Shown here piece by piece: positions 7,110 to 13,633 of a stretch of DNA of 64,000 bases. The notes under the pieces are model-generated. The model was given only the letters and a program-made list of their open reading frames with translations, was not told the DNA's origin and ran no database searches. How positions within the stretch are numbered: the stretch's first letter is position 1; each line of letters begins with the position of its first letter. The stretch spans positions 186,001 through 250,000 of the forward strand of contig CAAGCF010000036.1 of NCBI GenBank assembly GCA_900768265.1, given 5' to 3'. The DNA is from an uncultured Collinsella sp. (GTDB lineage: Bacteria; Actinomycetota; Coriobacteriia; Coriobacteriales; Coriobacteriaceae). Both the position numbers and the translations under genes were made by a program.

Positions 7110-7202
7110 CGGCTCGGAAGCGCGCCGTTTCCGTCACGAACAAGAACCGAAACCGTCTTGTATGCTGATAGAACGTGACGGAAGCGACACGCACCCGAGC
7201 CG
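7110..7202. other. Extended imperfect hairpin between two terminators
   Basis: Outer CGGCTCGG (7110-7117) pairs with CCGAGCCG (7195-7202), then TTCCGTCACG pairs with CGTGACGGAA, then ACAAG with CTTGT, separated by an 11 x 11 internal loop. It lies between terminators at 7078-7105 and 7270-7341, as a small RNA gene might. I see no clear promoter. Confidence 0.35.
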
Positions 7203-7269
7203 CTTTTCCCACTCGGCTGGCAGCCGCGCTCAACTAAGCAACTTCGGCAAAAGCCAACCCGCCAAAACA

Positions 7270-7341
7270 GCTGCGGCGCCGTCTGGAGGAATGGACCCCT
7301 GCTTCCGGTCTTTTCCTCCAAGCGGCGCCGCAGCCTTTTTA
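7270..7341 (+). terminator. Long two-part hairpin terminator
   Basis: GCTGCGGCGCCG (7270-7281) pairs with 7323-7334, and an inner TGGAGGAA pairs with TTCCTCCA. CTTTTTA follows on the plus strand. Confidence 0.65.
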
Positions 7342-7382
7342 TGCCGATAGCGCCCCCCGCGCGCGGCGAGATAAGAGGCGGG

Positions 7383-8075
7383 CTAGATGGCCGAGTCAGG
7401 GGGTAGCTCGAAATAGTCGGGATGCAAGGCGATAACCGGGCCCTGTTCCTCGGGCATCAGATGCAAGTGCGTCTCTGCCAGATAGCTCGCCGTGTCGGTA
7501 TCGCCCTTTTTAATGGCCTCGAGAATCCGACGATGCTGCCGACGAATCGGATCCCAATCCAGATCCTGCGACACCATACGCAACCAGTTATATCGCTCAA
7601 AATGCGTGTTGACGCTCTTCATCCAATCCCACAACATGTGACGGCCGGCAATCTCGAAACACGTCTCGTGGAACAGGTTGTCCAGATCGAAAAAGCGTCG
7701 CGTTTCGCGATGGTCGAGCGATTCGGACTCGGTCAGAATCTGCTCGAGCCGATGCTTTTGCTCGAGCGTGGCGGCCGAGCAACATTTAATGAGCACGCTT
7801 CTCTCGAGCTTCTCGCGCAAGAAGCAGGCGTTCTCGGCGCGCTCCATGCTGATTTTTGAGACATAGGTACCGCTTTTAGGGCGGGTTTCCACCAGCTCCT
7901 GCTCACGCAGGCGCACAAAGGACTCGCGAATGGGCGTGCGCCCGATTCCCGTCTCCTTTTCCAGACCAATCGCCGATAAGCGCGTGCCGGGCTTGAGCTC
8001 GGCATAGATGATCTTGGAGCGCAATGCGTTGTATGCCTGATCTTGCAGGCTCTGATGATGCTGGTGCTGTTCCAT
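7383..8075 (-). CDS. GntR/FadR-family regulator (FCD domain)
   Basis: A 230-residue regulator. A winged-helix N-terminus (DQAYNALRSKIIYAELKPGT, then GIGRTPIRESFVRLREQELV) is followed by an all-helical FCD ligand-binding domain with the histidine-rich pattern expected for its metal and acid ligand site (NLFHETCFE, RRQHRRILEA, ETHLHLM). The ATG at 8075 is preceded by GAGGG; a GTG 14 codons upstream lacks a binding site. FCD regulators in such clusters (UxuR/ExuR types) respond to uronates or their keto-acids. It is divergent from the YitT-like gene, and the region between carries two different LacI operators. The true ligand is not visible. Confidence 0.85.
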   Translation of the reverse strand: MEQHQHHQSLQDQAYNALRSKIIYAELKPGTRLSAIGLEKETGIGRTPIRESFVRLREQELVETRPKSGTYVSKISMERAENACFLREKLERSVLIKCCSAATLEQKHRLEQILTESESLDHRETRRFFDLDNLFHETCFEIAGRHMLWDWMKSVNTHFERYNWLRMVSQDLDWDPIRRQHRRILEAIKKGDTDTASYLAETHLHLMPEEQGPVIALHPDYFELPPDSAI

Positions 8076-8200
8076 AAAGCCCTCGGTTGTAGCCCACGGT
8101 TTGTCGATTTTCACCACGTAATACTATCGCATCCCCCATCCCACGGCGATGTTTGAGGGGGAGGGCCGGGATTCGGCTTTTGACCGACAAGTTGTTGCAA

Positions 8201-8220
8201 TTAGGTGAACGTTCACCTAA
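8201..8220. promoter_or_regulatory. GTGAACGTTCAC-type operator, site 1
   Basis: TTAGGTGAACGTTCACCTAA is a perfect 20-bp palindrome. It is the best copy of the motif repeated in front of the uronate operons. It lies 17 bp before the -35 of the YitT-like gene and in the upstream region of the divergent GntR gene. Confidence 0.75.
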
Positions 8221-8236
8221 TTTCTTCTATTTCGCT

Positions 8237-8263
8237 TTGCAAATGGATTCCCGTGCGTATACT
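8237..8263 (+). promoter_or_regulatory. Promoter of the YitT-like gene
   Basis: TTGCAA (8237-8242) and TATACT (8258-8263) with 15-bp spacing and TG before the -10, the same design as the kdgK promoter. Confidence 0.6.
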
Positions 8264-8271
8264 AAATCTCA

Positions 8272-8287
8272 ACGAAACCGATTTCGT
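8272..8287. promoter_or_regulatory. LacI-type operator identical to the kdgK operator
   Basis: ACGAAACCGATTTCGT, identical over 16 bases to 4940-4955 and at the same place just after the -10. Confidence 0.7.
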
Positions 8288-8290
8288 CAA

Positions 8291-8348
8291 GCCTGGGCAA
8301 CAGGATGCTAAGACGCACCCTACCATCTTGGCATCCTATTGTCCATGC
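8291..8348 (+). ncRNA. Leader hairpin (type-1), second copy
   Basis: Arms 8291-8308 and 8331-8348 pair with one G-U and two mismatches; the loop TAAGACGCACCCTACCATCT at 8309-8328 nearly equals that at 4990-5011. The stem differs from the kdgK copy at many positions but still pairs, which indicates selection on structure. It lies directly before pseudoknot RNA copy B. Confidence 0.6.
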
Positions 8349-8365
8349 CATGTCATTTGCTTTCC

Positions 8366-8492
8366 TCCCGTCTCGTTGAGCCCTTCAGTCCCATTCCGGC
8401 ACAACGAGACATTCCTAGACGACTGACCATGGGGCCGGCTTTTCTGCCTTTAAGGCAGTGCCTCCGATAACCCTCTTCTTTGCCGGCCCAGG
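8366..8492 (+). ncRNA. Candidate structured leader RNA with pseudoknot, copy B
   Basis: Stem a is GTCTCGTTG (8370-8378) with CAACGAGAC (8402-8410). Its loop holds TCAGTC (8385-8390), which can pair with GACTGA (8421-8426), a pseudoknot as in copy A with one C-G to T-A change. Stem c is GGGCCGGC (8432-8439) with 8482-8489, enclosing hairpin TGCCTT/AAGGCA and the segment CAGTGCCTCCGATAACC (8456-8472), identical to copy A. The loop segment CAGTCCCATTCCGG is also identical. Helices differ in sequence from copy A but still pair. Confidence 0.65.
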
Positions 8493-8512
8493 TCAGACAT
8501 TCTTTTCCAAAT

Positions 8513-8531
8513 ATCCTTCAATCGAAAGGAT
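8513..8531 (+). promoter_or_regulatory. Hairpin covering the ribosome binding site of the YitT-like gene
   Basis: ATCCTT (8513-8518) pairs with AAGGAT (8526-8531), which contains the Shine-Dalgarno sequence of the gene starting at 8540. It could serve as the translational switch of the preceding leader RNA. Confidence 0.45.
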
Positions 8532-8539
8532 GCAGCAGC

Positions 8540-9223
8540 ATGCGACCGCTCATCATCATGCATGGCGAGAACATCGACTGGCGTCATACCATCATAAGAA
8601 TGCTGATGTATCTGGCGGGCGTTGCCGTGCTGGCACTCGGCATGAGCCTCCAGACGGCATCTGGCCTGGGCGTCGCTGCGCTCACGTGCTTTGCCACGAC
8701 CCTATCCATGCTCACGGGCAAGACGCTCGGCTTTTGGATTACAGCTACCTATGTCGCTTATATCGCGGCGCAGTTGGCCATCTTGCGACGCGAATTTCAG
8801 CCGCGCATTTTGCTCGAACTTTGCTTCTCGACGCTGATGGGTGGCTTCACCGATTTTTTCATGGCAGTCAACCCGCTGCATCCCACGGCACTTCCCGCAC
8901 AGGTTGCGACCATGCTGCTCTCCCTCGCGATCACCGCATTTGGCGTCAGTCTCGTCGTCAACATGGGCGTTGTCCCCAACGCACCCGACGGCTTGGTGCA
9001 GGTCATTGCCGAAAAGCTTAAGCGCCGTTTTGGAGACGTAAAGGTCGTGTTCGATTGCTCGCACGTCGCCGCCTCGCTCACGCTGTCGCTGGTATGCATG
9101 CACAACTTAGGCGGCTTTGGCGTAACCACCGCCATCTCGGCACTGTTCTTGGGCCGCATCATCAACTTCGCCAACAAGCTGTTTGCCCAGCGATTCGTAC
9201 GTATAGCGTTTGGCACCAAATAA
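8540..9223 (+). CDS. YitT/YczE-like multi-pass membrane protein
   Basis: A 227-residue integral membrane protein with about five hydrophobic segments (MLMYLAGVAVLALGMSLQTA, FWITATYVAYIAAQLAIL, VATMLLSLAITAFGVSLVVN and others). The middle, VVNMGVVPNAPDGLVQVIAE, resembles the YczE/YitT (DUF6198-like) family, whose function is unknown. The ATG at 8540 follows AAAGGA. The gene carries its own copy of the kdgK promoter-operator-hairpin module plus the pseudoknot RNA otherwise found before eda. It is therefore very likely part of the KDG regulon and may move a uronate or keto-acid across the membrane; that role is inference only. Confidence 0.7.
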   Translation: MRPLIIMHGENIDWRHTIIRMLMYLAGVAVLALGMSLQTASGLGVAALTCFATTLSMLTGKTLGFWITATYVAYIAAQLAILRREFQPRILLELCFSTLMGGFTDFFMAVNPLHPTALPAQVATMLLSLAITAFGVSLVVNMGVVPNAPDGLVQVIAEKLKRRFGDVKVVFDCSHVAASLTLSLVCMHNLGGFGVTTAISALFLGRIINFANKLFAQRFVRIAFGTK

Positions 9224-9472
9224 CGAACAGCCGCGGAGAAACCGAGGCGCAAGCCTCATGCCTGAGGAACAAGGCCCTAAGCCATTCGCGGCTTGGGGCC
9301 TGCCTGGTAACACAGGTCTTTCGGACTACGCTCGCTCGTATTTCGTGGCGCGGCCTGTCCCCTGTTTCTCGATCTCACTTCGCGATCTAAATAAAACGAA
9401 AGCAGTTTGCGTACGGCTTAGAACCAAACGCAAAGTGTTTTCATCCGGCAATGCGTCCGTAATCCAAACAAA

Positions 9473-9508
9473 AGGGCCCCGAGCTCGTGTGAACTCGGGG
9501 CCCTTTTG
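9473..9508. terminator. Bidirectional-looking terminator
   Basis: AAAAGGGCCCCGAG pairs with CTCGGGGCCCTTTT around a ten-base loop. The T-run serves the plus strand and the leading A-run the minus strand. Confidence 0.8.
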
Positions 9509-9601
9509 TGCCACGCATCTATGAGAGGAGAAATGCGATGCGCACGGGTGCTACTCCACGTGACGAACATTGCGACGAGCGGCTATAACCGTTCGCCTAT
9601 T

Positions 9602-9621
9602 AAAAGTGAACGTTCACCTGA
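9602..9621. promoter_or_regulatory. GTGAACGTTCAC-type operator, site 2
   Basis: AAAAGTGAACGTTCACCTGA, core at 9606-9617, lies about 100 bp before the dehydrogenase start. A weaker ATGAACGTTTC half-site follows at 9696. Confidence 0.65.
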
Positions 9622-9722
9622 TTCTGGGGAAAGCTGACTATCTATTCCTCTACTTCTCCTATACTGAGCTTGTATTAGAAGCAAGATTTATATAGATGAA
9701 CGTTTCTTTTGAAAGGATCGCT

Positions 9723-10532
9723 ATGTCTGATCTTATGGACAGCTTCCGCCTGGATGGCAAAGTCGCGCTCGTGACCGGCGCCACCTATGGCATCGGCATG
9801 GCCATTGCCGAGGCGCTCGGAGAGGCCGGCGCCAAGATTGCCTTTAACGCCCGTCACGCCGATAAAGTCGCCGAAGCCGAGAAGCACTACCGCGAGCTGG
9901 GCTTTGACGCGCACGGCTATGTTGCCGACGTCACCGACGAGACCGTCGTTGCCGAGCTCATCGCCAAGATCGAGGCCGACTTTGGCAGCACGCCCGACAT
10001 CCTGGTCAACAACGCCGGCGTCATCCAGCGCACCCCGATGCTCGACATGAGCGCCGAGGACTTCCGCCGCGTCGTCGACATCGACCTCAACGCCCCGTTT
10101 ATCGTGTCCAAGGCCTGCCTGCCGGGCATGATCGCCAAGGGCCACGGCAAGATTATCAACATCTGCTCGATGATGAGCGAGCTGGGCCGCGAGACCATCG
10201 CCGGCTATGCTGCCGCCAAGGGCGGACTCAAGATGCTCACCAAGAACATTTGCTCCGAGTTTGGCGAGGCCAATATCCAGTGCAACGGCATTGGACCTGG
10301 CTACATCGCCACGCCGCAGACCGCGCCGCTGCGCGAGACGCAGCCCGATGGCAGCCGTCACCCGTTTGACCAGTTCATCATCTCCAAGACCCCGGCCGCC
10401 CGTTGGGGCACGCCCGAGGACCTGAAGGGTCCCGCGGTGTTCCTGGCCTCCGACGCCTCGAACTTCGTCAACGGCCACATTCTGTACGTGGACGGCGGCA
10501 TCCTGGCTTACATCGGCAAGCAGCCGCAATAG
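9723..10532 (+). CDS. SDR 2-dehydro-3-deoxygluconate (DK-II) dehydrogenase, KduD/DhuD type
   Basis: A 269-residue short-chain dehydrogenase. The Rossmann fingerprint TGATYGIG is at 18-25, NNAG follows DILV, the catalytic Ser is in ICSMMSE, and the Tyr-Lys pair in GYAAAKGG. It ends with the usual SFVNGHILYVDGG-like tail. Such proteins reduce 2,5-diketo-3-deoxygluconate (DK-II) to KDG with NAD(P)H in the cytoplasm. The ATG at 9723 follows GAAAGGA; a start nine codons upstream is less likely. It is followed by the RpiB-like isomerase, the same pair described for unsaturated uronates in streptococci (DhuD and DhuI). A gluconate 5-dehydrogenase role is the main alternative. Confidence 0.85.
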   Translation: MSDLMDSFRLDGKVALVTGATYGIGMAIAEALGEAGAKIAFNARHADKVAEAEKHYRELGFDAHGYVADVTDETVVAELIAKIEADFGSTPDILVNNAGVIQRTPMLDMSAEDFRRVVDIDLNAPFIVSKACLPGMIAKGHGKIINICSMMSELGRETIAGYAAAKGGLKMLTKNICSEFGEANIQCNGIGPGYIATPQTAPLRETQPDGSRHPFDQFIISKTPAARWGTPEDLKGPAVFLASDASNFVNGHILYVDGGILAYIGKQPQ

Positions 10533-10535
10533 GCT

Positions 10536-10643
10536 GCGGCCGTCTGTGGCACGCCATCTCGCGGCTCAATCGTCGGGCATGGCCAAAAGGCCTATGCCCT
10601 CCTCTTTCGCGGCGAGCTGACGCACCACAGACGCCCTCGCCGC
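10536..10643 (+). other. Structured spacer between the dehydrogenase and isomerase genes
   Basis: Outer arms GCGGC plus CGTCTGTGG (10536-10549) pair with CCACAGACG (10625-10633) plus GCCGC (10639-10643). Inside lies hairpin GGGCATGGCC (10575-10584), AAAA, GGCCTATGCCC (10589-10599). It shares no clear invariant segment with the pseudoknot RNA. Confidence 0.4.
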
Positions 10644-10695
10644 AACTACCCACATTAAGGTCCACCGCAAGGTAAAGAAAGAAAGGTTTTTCAGC

Positions 10696-11337
10696 ATGAA
10701 GATCGCACTCATCAACGAGAACTCTCAGAACTCTAAGAACCCTATGATCGAGGCTGCCCTTAAGAAGGTTGTTGAGCCTATGGGCCACACCGTCTTTAAC
10801 TACGGTATGTATGCCGACGCCGACTCCAAGCCGCTCACCTACGTTCAGAACGGCATCCTTGCCGCCGTGCTGCTCAACTCCGGCGCTGCCGACTATGTCG
10901 TGACCGGCTGCGGCACCGGCGAGGGCGCCATGCTCGCCTGCAACTCCTTCCCCGGCGTGCTCTGCGGCCATGTCGCCGACCCGCTTGATGCCTACACCTT
11001 CGCCCAGGTCAACGACGGTAACGCCGTCGCCATGCCCTTCGCCCTCAAGAACGGCTGGGGCCAGGAGCTCAACCTCGAGTACACCTTCGAGAAGCTCTTC
11101 GGCTTTGGTTCGGGCAACGGCTATCCTGCCGAGCGTGTTGAGCCCGAGCAGCGCAACAAGAAGATCCTCGACGGCGTCCGCGCTGTGACCATGCGTCCGC
11201 TCGTCGACGTCCTGGGCGAGATCGACCAGGATCTGGTCAAGGGCGCCCTGGCTGGCGAGCACTTCCAGGAGTACTTCTTCGCCAACGCCACCGACGAGGC
11301 CATCATCGCCAAGGTCAAGGAGCTCCTGGGCCTCTAA
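10696..11337 (+). CDS. RpiB/LacA/LacB-family isomerase, DhuI type
   Basis: A 213-residue isomerase of the RpiB/LacAB fold with the phosphate-loop-like GCGTGEG at 71-77 and a long C-terminal extension beyond the 150 residues of RpiB. That length, and its place after a KduD/DhuD-like dehydrogenase, match DhuI, the streptococcal isomerase that converts 4-deoxy-5-threo-hexosulose-uronate (from unsaturated uronic acid) to DK-II. No kduI is present in the window, so this protein probably takes that step. The ATG at 10696 follows GAAAGAAAGG. A ribose or galactose phosphate isomerase role is less likely from context. Confidence 0.8.
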   Translation: MKIALINENSQNSKNPMIEAALKKVVEPMGHTVFNYGMYADADSKPLTYVQNGILAAVLLNSGAADYVVTGCGTGEGAMLACNSFPGVLCGHVADPLDAYTFAQVNDGNAVAMPFALKNGWGQELNLEYTFEKLFGFGSGNGYPAERVEPEQRNKKILDGVRAVTMRPLVDVLGEIDQDLVKGALAGEHFQEYFFANATDEAIIAKVKELLGL

Positions 11338-11363
11338 TCGCACGACCCATCGCATCTAATGCA

Positions 11364-11403
11364 AGCGGCGGCCGCCCCAACACGGGACGGCCGCCGCTTT
11401 TTG
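11364..11403 (+). terminator. Terminator after the isomerase gene
   Basis: AGCGGCGGCCG pairs with CGGCCGCCGCT around a 13-base loop and is followed by TTTTT. Confidence 0.85.
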
Positions 11404-11411
11404 CTATCAAC

Positions 11412-11476
11412 TGGTGCAATGGGGTCAGGTTTACATGCACCAAGTTGGTGCAAAGTAACCTGACCCCCATGCACCA
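11412..11476. repeat. REPIN-like inverted repeat (GGGGTCAGGTT type)
   Basis: Arms TGGTGCAATGGGGTCAGGTT (11412-11431) and AACCTGACCCCCATGCACCA (11457-11476) match at 18 of 20 positions. The loop contains a second palindrome, GCACCAAGTTGGTGC. The pattern is like REP elements linked to RAYT transposases. Confidence 0.6.
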
Positions 11477-11485
11477 AGGGGTTGC

Positions 11486-13435
11486 CTAGAGGGCGCAGGC
11501 CACTTTGTAGCCGTCGCCGATGGCGTCGCGGATGTTGCCGCACTTGTTGGCGTCGCCCAGCACGTGGGCGGTAACGCCGGCAGCAGCCAGGTCGTCGGCC
11601 AGCTTGGTGTTGGGGCGGTAGCCCATCGCCAGCACCAGCGTATCGGCACCCGTGATGGTGTGGATCTCGCCGTCCTTCTCGTAGCTGATAGTGTCCTCGG
11701 TGATCTCGGTCACCTTGGCCTCGGTCAGCACGTGGACGCCCTTAGAGAGCATGCGCGTGATGAGCACCGCGCGGCCGGCGCCGCCCTCGTTGGCGGCGAG
11801 CGTCTTGGTCATCTCGATGACGGTGACGTCGCGGTTGGCCGGCGACAGGTCGTTGACCAGCGGAGCCAGGTAGTCAGCCGTCTCGCAGCCGACGGTGCCG
11901 CCGCCCACGATGACGATCTTCTTACCCGGGAAGGCGTTGCCGCCCAGCAGGTCGTCAGCCGTCATGACCTGCTTAAAGTTCTGCATAAAGGCCGGAGCGA
12001 TGGGCTCGGCACCATAGGCCAGGACGACCTCGTACCCGGCGTAGTCACGCTGAATGTCCTCGGCAGAAAGCTCGGTACCAAAGATGCACTTCACGCCGGC
12101 CTCGGCAAGACGGCGATACTGATACTTGATCACGCGGGTGAGCTCCTGCTTTGCCGGCGGGACGGCTGCGATGCGCATCTCGCCGCCCGGCTCATCCTGC
12201 TTGTCCACGAGCACCACGTTATGTCCGCGCTTGGCGGCAATGAACGCCGCCTCCATGCCAGCGGGACCGGCGCCCACAACGAGCACGTTCTTGGCCTCGG
12301 CGGCAGGCTCGTAGCCGGCCTCGTCGCGCTCGACATCGGGGTTAACGGTGCAGGAGATGCGCTTGCCGAACATAATGCCGTTCAGGCAGCGCAGGCAGCC
12401 GATGCAGGGACGAATCTCGTCGGCGTTGCCGGCAGCCGCCTTGTTGCAGAACTCGGCATCGCACAGGTTGGCGCGGCCCATCATGCAGATGTCGGCGGCA
12501 CCGTCCTCGATCAGCTCCTCGGCAATCCATGCCTCGTTAATACGGCCGACCGTGGCGACGGGAATGTTGACGTGCTTTTTGATCTCGCGCGAGCAGGCGG
12601 CGTGCGAAGCCTGCTGCGTGCCGGCGGCGGGAATCGCGGAGCCGCGCTTGATGGTGGTGCCGCCCGAAACGTGGATCATATCGACGCCGGCCTTCTCCAG
12701 GCGACGCGAGACATAGATCATATCGTTGAGGGTCAGGCCGCCATCGGTGTACTCGTCGCCCGAAATACGAACGTCGATGATGAAGTCCTTACCGCAGCGC
12801 TCGCGAATCTCGGCGATGACCTCGAGCAAGAAGCGCATGCGCGCGTCAAGCGAGCCGCCGTACTCGTCGGTACGCTTGTTGTAGAGCGGGGTCAAGAAGC
12901 CACCGAGCATGCCGTGGGCGTGGGCAGCATGAACCTCGACGCCATCGACGCCGGCCTTCTGCATACGCACAGCGGCGTCGCCAAACTGGTGCGTGAGCTC
13001 ATGGATCTCGTCAACCGTAATGGGGCGCGGCGCCTCGCGGGCGTAGGACGGGCCCACGAAGGAAGGGGCGATCAGGCGCGGCGTGCCCGGGATGTTAAAG
13101 GCCATGTAGGCGGGGTGGAAGAGCTGCGGCATGATCTTGCAGCCGTACTCGTGGACGGCCGCGGCGAGCTTTTCCCAGCCGGGGATAAACGTGTCGTCGT
13201 AGCAGCACATGTCGCCCGGCAGATAGGTATAGGTGGGCTCGACCGTCACAACCTCGGTGATAATCAGGCCCACGCCGCCCTTGGCACGGGCACGGTAATG
13301 ATCGACCAGATCGTCGGTCACATAGCCATGATCGGCCAGGTTGGTAGACACCGGCGGCATAAAGACGCGGTTCTTGACCTCGGTCGTACCGACCTTGATC
13401 GGGCTAAAGAGCATCGGGTAGGCGCAGGACTCCAT
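11486..13435 (-). CDS. FAD/FMN/4Fe-4S enoate reductase-like oxidoreductase
   Basis: A 649-residue protein of the 2,4-dienoyl-CoA reductase/trimethylamine dehydrogenase type. Residues 1-370 are an Old Yellow Enzyme TIM barrel binding FMN (NRVFMPPVSTN, HAAHAHGMLGGFLTPLYNKR). Next comes the 4Fe-4S motif CIGCLRC with a fourth cysteine in ISCTVNP. The C-terminal half has two nucleotide-binding folds (VLVVGAGPAGMEAAF for FAD and IVIVGGGTVGCETADYL for NAD(P)H). It passes electrons from NAD(P)H through FAD and the cluster to FMN to reduce an unsaturated compound; the substrate is unknown. The ATG at 13435 follows GAAAGGAAG. It lies at the end of the pectin island after a GltD-like gene. Confidence 0.88.
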   Translation of the reverse strand: MESCAYPMLFSPIKVGTTEVKNRVFMPPVSTNLADHGYVTDDLVDHYRARAKGGVGLIITEVVTVEPTYTYLPGDMCCYDDTFIPGWEKLAAAVHEYGCKIMPQLFHPAYMAFNIPGTPRLIAPSFVGPSYAREAPRPITVDEIHELTHQFGDAAVRMQKAGVDGVEVHAAHAHGMLGGFLTPLYNKRTDEYGGSLDARMRFLLEVIAEIRERCGKDFIIDVRISGDEYTDGGLTLNDMIYVSRRLEKAGVDMIHVSGGTTIKRGSAIPAAGTQQASHAACSREIKKHVNIPVATVGRINEAWIAEELIEDGAADICMMGRANLCDAEFCNKAAAGNADEIRPCIGCLRCLNGIMFGKRISCTVNPDVERDEAGYEPAAEAKNVLVVGAGPAGMEAAFIAAKRGHNVVLVDKQDEPGGEMRIAAVPPAKQELTRVIKYQYRRLAEAGVKCIFGTELSAEDIQRDYAGYEVVLAYGAEPIAPAFMQNFKQVMTADDLLGGNAFPGKKIVIVGGGTVGCETADYLAPLVNDLSPANRDVTVIEMTKTLAANEGGAGRAVLITRMLSKGVHVLTEAKVTEITEDTISYEKDGEIHTITGADTLVLAMGYRPNTKLADDLAAAGVTAHVLGDANKCGNIRDAIGDGYKVACAL

Positions 13436-13545
13436 ACGGGCTTCCTTTCGTTTGAGCCGCTCGGCGGCAGTTACTGACGCACCTATCGTATCAGCAACCG
13501 CGCAGCACTCGACCGCACGCGCCCCCTCAGCTTCCGCCCGACCCG

Positions 13546-13618
13546 CAAAAAAGTTGCGGTGAAATACGGAGTAGATAAGGCCTTTGACAGCCAAAGCAGT
13601 CCGTATTTCACCGCAACT
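13546..13618 (-). terminator. Long-stem terminator between the two oxidoreductase genes
   Basis: A perfect 19-bp inverted repeat (AGTTGCGGTGAAATACGGA, 13552-13570, and 13600-13618) with a 29-base loop is followed on the minus strand by TTTTTT. It ends the transcript of the upstream GltD-like gene. Confidence 0.7.
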
Positions 13619-13633
13619 GAAGGGTGGGTTGGG

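Larger units (their letters stand above)
9224..9722. other. Long non-coding region between the YitT-like and dehydrogenase genes
   Basis: About 500 bp without a credible gene. It holds palindromic pieces at 9245-9330 (GAGGC/GCCTC, a GGCCC..GGGCC hairpin, CTGG..CAGG), a terminator at 9473-9508, and an operator at 9602-9621. A stretch near 9450, AATGCGTCCGTAATCC, faintly resembles the invariant segment of the pseudoknot RNA (11 of 16). I cannot show a full third copy. Confidence 0.5.

Noticed and set aside
6104..7321. Minus-strand 405-codon frame across eda
   Set aside because: It reads through the eda gene and two terminators in antisense; composition is typical of a shadow frame.
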